A DNA stretch of 10,923 nucleotides from an uncultured Dorea sp. GTDB lineage: Bacteria; Bacillota_A; Clostridia; Lachnospirales; Lachnospiraceae. A program made the translations under genes and the position numbers. This document shows positions 9,575 through 10,923 of the stretch, one piece after another; positions within the stretch are counted from its first letter, which is position 1; every line of letters starts with the position of its first letter. The stretch is from NCBI GenBank assembly GCA_948468495.1, contig CAOKJI010000027.1, forward strand, positions 1 through 10,923, read 5' to 3'. The notes beneath the pieces are model-generated. The model worked only from the letters and a program-made list of their open reading frames with translations, searched no databases and was not told the origin of the DNA.

Positions 9575-9609
9575 CGAAGTAAAAAAACACTCCATCTTAT
9601 TATACTTCG
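9575..9609. repeat. Inverted repeat in the leader/promoter region of the ATPase operon
   Basis: Seven-base arms CGAAGTA (9575-9581) and TACTTCG (9603-9609) are perfectly complementary and flank a 21-base interval. That interval includes an A-run (9582-9587) and most of a TATAAT-like box. As DNA it could be an operator dyad over the promoter; as RNA it would be a loose stem with a large loop. Nothing identifies the regulator. Confidence 0.4.
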
Positions 9610-9661
9610 CCTCCGGCTAAAAATCCATTTATTTTACCAAATCCTTTCATTTTTTTGTAAA
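9599..9661 (-). promoter_or_regulatory. Candidate promoter(s) of the ATPase operon
   Basis: Two minus-strand -10 candidates lie upstream of the first ATPase gene. One is TGGTAAAAT (9631-9639), an extended -10 with TTTACA (9656-9661) as a -35 at 19 bases, or TTACAA at 18. The other is a perfect TATAAT at 9599-9604 without a good -35. Either would give a short 5' leader. The rest of the 9550-9754 gap is AT-rich, holds two inverted repeats, and shows no gene and no clear U-run terminator for trmL, so read-through from trmL is also possible. Confidence 0.45.
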
Positions 9662-9688
9662 ATTTCTTAGTATTTTCCAACTTTTTAT

Positions 9689-9718
9689 GCATTATTTTCT
9701 AAATAGCGTAGAAAATGC
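9689..9718. repeat. AT-rich inverted repeat between trmL and the ATPase operon
   Basis: Arms TTTTCTA (9695-9701) and TAGAAAA (9709-9715) are perfect over 7 bases with a 7-base loop. They extend outward through GCAT (9689-9692) and ATGC (9715-9718) if two unpaired bases are allowed. It lies about 35 bases after the trmL stop. It could be a weak trmL terminator, although no U-run follows on the minus strand, or a protein-binding dyad. Confidence 0.35.
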
Positions 9719-9754
9719 TATCTAATCGTTCGCCTCACAAAGCAAAATCTCTCT

Positions 9755-10252
9755 TTACGTCTCCCACTCCAGCCTGTGCAAACGTCCTTCCAGATTCATC
9801 CCTGCAAATCCATTCTGTCTCAATGCCTCATACAAAACAATCGCAGCAGAATTTCCAAGATTCAGAGACCGGGTATCTCCCACCATAGGAATCCGGATGG
9901 CATTCTCCTTGTGCCCAACCAGTATCTCCTCCGGTATTCCCCCGCTCTCCTTCCCAAACATCAGATAACAGTCCGGTTCATATTGAATCTGGGTATAAAT
10001 ATTCGGCGCCTTTGTGGTAGCCATATATATCTTCACACCCGGATTCCTCTCCATAAAGTCCTGATAATCAATATAAGTAGTTACGTCCAAATCCTTCCAG
10101 TAATCCATCCCGGCGCGCCTTAGACTCTTCTCATCCAGCCGGAACCCGAGAGGCTCAATCAAATGAAGCCTGGTATTCGTGGCCACGCAAGTGCGGCCGA
10201 TATTCCCCGTATTTGCCGGAATTTCCGGCTCGTATAATACAATGTTAAGCAT
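9755..10252 (-). CDS. trmL: tRNA (cytidine/uridine-34 2'-O)-methyltransferase TrmL
   Basis: TrmL transfers a methyl group from S-adenosylmethionine to the ribose 2'-OH of the wobble nucleotide 34 in tRNA-Leu isoacceptors, aiding codon-anticodon pairing; it is a cytoplasmic SPOUT (trefoil-knot) homodimer. The 165 residues are the usual length of a minimal YibK-type enzyme. They carry the three SPOUT motifs in order: IPANTGNIGRTC at 11-22, LMFGKESGGIP at 97-107, and IPMVGDTRSLNLGNSAA at 121-137, the last forming the knot and cofactor pocket. The N-terminus MLNIVLYEPEIP is nearly identical to the E. coli protein as I remember it. The start has AAGGGA about 8 bases upstream and lies in a perfect dyad (10244-10260). 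It follows the DUF5688-like gene by 48 bases, so the two may be co-transcribed. It has no obvious functional link to the ATPase. Confidence 0.96.
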   Translation of the reverse strand: MLNIVLYEPEIPANTGNIGRTCVATNTRLHLIEPLGFRLDEKSLRRAGMDYWKDLDVTTYIDYQDFMERNPGVKIYMATTKAPNIYTQIQYEPDCYLMFGKESGGIPEEILVGHKENAIRIPMVGDTRSLNLGNSAAIVLYEALRQNGFAGMNLEGRLHRLEWET

Positions 10253-10260
10253 TGCTTAAC
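10244..10260 (-). promoter_or_regulatory. Perfect dyad spanning the trmL start codon
   Basis: GTTAAGC (10244-10250) and GCTTAAC (10254-10260) form a perfect 7-bp inverted repeat around a 3-base centre. The trmL ATG occupies 10250-10252, so in the mRNA the start codon would sit in the loop and the top of the stem, with the AAGGGA ribosome site directly 5' of the stem. It may restrain initiation or be an operator; chance is also possible because half of it is coding sequence (Met-Leu-Asn). Confidence 0.4.
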
Positions 10261-10300
10261 TCCCTTCTGTGCAAAATGTCCTATCGCATCTTTTAAAAGT

Positions 10301-10923
10301 TCAAAGCTCCAGCTGCCTCAGTTCCTGATTCGCTGTTTCGTACAAATAGACCTTGTTCGACAGGATTTCTGACGGATCGAATGTTTTGTTCATCTGCTTA
10401 ATCCGCATAAGTATATTTCGTGGTTGTATCGTGCCTTTTTTATGAAGTCTGGCTTCGCTGGTGCCCGTGAAAGCTATATAATAATCGTCTCCGAATAGCT
10501 CTGCGATACGCTTCATTACTCCGGGATAAAACATAGCAATCGCGCCGTTTATCTGCGCTGTCGTTGTCACAGTCGGCACTGCAAGCGGTGAAAGTGAAGT
10601 TATATCACTGTTCAGCGCCATAAACGCGCCTCTGTGATAAGGTGGATTTACTAAGTCCATCGGCTTTAAGTATATGCGTGGCGGCGCCATGATATATGTA
10701 TTGCTCATCGCATTCTCCCACACTTCTTCTTCATCTATCCCCCATGCCTGCATCGAAGTTTTGGGTATCTTAACAGACAACACATCATGTATTTTGCCAA
10801 CATATTCATCACTTGCAAGAATATAGAGAACCAGCACCATATCGCCAATGCGCCTGTAAATATGATTCTTCAGTTCATATCGGTGGTCGTTGAAATTCAG
10901 CGGACGGATGAAAAGCCTGTCTT
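10301..10923 (-). CDS. DUF5688-like protein, partial (5' end beyond the window)
   Basis: The function is unknown. The visible C-terminal part of about 206 residues resembles the DUF5688 family, which I know from Lachnospiraceae and related clostridia. The similarity includes RLFIRPLNF near the window edge, W-GIDEEEVWENAMSNT, an NGAIAMFYPGVMKRIAELFGDDYYI segment, and a C-terminal EILSNKVYLYE. An internal ATG exists at 10838-10840, but the frame stays open upstream through 10923 and those 27 codons encode family-like sequence. The real start is therefore outside the window and the ATG is internal. There is no signal peptide, membrane segment or recognisable catalytic motif in the visible part. 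The stop is TGA, 48 bases before trmL. The family assignment is from memory of its pattern and was not searched. Confidence 0.75.
   Translation of the reverse strand, partial: DRLFIRPLNFNDHRYELKNHIYRRIGDMVLVLYILASDEYVGKIHDVLSVKIPKTSMQAWGIDEEEVWENAMSNTYIMAPPRIYLKPMDLVNPPYHRGAFMALNSDITSLSPLAVPTVTTTAQINGAIAMFYPGVMKRIAELFGDDYYIAFTGTSEARLHKKGTIQPRNILMRIKQMNKTFDPSEILSNKVYLYETANQELRQLEL

Noticed and set aside
10253..10300. Possible terminator or separate trmL promoter between the DUF5688-like gene and trmL
   Set aside because: Only a short CTTTTAAAAG palindrome without GC stem or U-run, and no convincing -35/-10 pair.

Overview
The window reads as a stretch of chromosome from an anaerobic Firmicute, most likely a Lachnospiraceae-type clostridium. 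This is inferred from three things: a complete bacterial V/A-type ATPase operon in the Enterococcus-like gene order, AGGAGG-type ribosome binding sites before most genes, and a neighbouring gene resembling the DUF5688 family, which I know mainly from Lachnospiraceae. No species can be named from this sequence alone. All recognisable genes lie on the minus strand, so transcription runs from high to low coordinates.

Layout in the direction of transcription: (1) 10923-10301, the C-terminal part of a DUF5688-like protein whose start lies outside the window. (2) 10252-9755, trmL, a SPOUT-class tRNA wobble-position 2'-O-methyltransferase. (3) 9754-9550, a 205-base AT-rich gap with promoter-like sites and two inverted repeats. 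(4) 9549-876, nine ATPase genes in the order H(G)-I-K-E-C-F-A-B-D, tightly packed (the largest gap is 43 bases and C and F overlap). (5) 875-658, a gap holding a strong GC-rich hairpin just after the operon and a promoter-like dyad. (6) 657-13, the N-terminal half of a GPH-family sugar/cation symporter, cut off by two in-frame stops at the window edge.

The ATPase genes together encode one rotary machine. A and B form the catalytic hexamer, D and F the central rotor shaft, C the socket joining shaft to ring, E and H(G) the peripheral stalks, I the stator membrane subunit with the ion half-channels, and K the rotor ring. Subunit order and residue numbering match the sodium-pumping Enterococcus hirae enzyme closely (A: K238 and E261; B: R350; K: L61, T64, Q65 plus a single glutamate). 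I therefore infer Na+ rather than H+ coupling. The E. hirae companion genes ntpH and ntpJ are not present downstream of D.

This is essentially a housekeeping and energy-conservation locus. I found no sign of a new defence, mobile or biosynthetic system. The points worth a second look are the Na+-site signature, a perfect dyad centred on the trmL start codon, the unusual hairpin after the operon, the broken transporter and the DUF5688-like gene.
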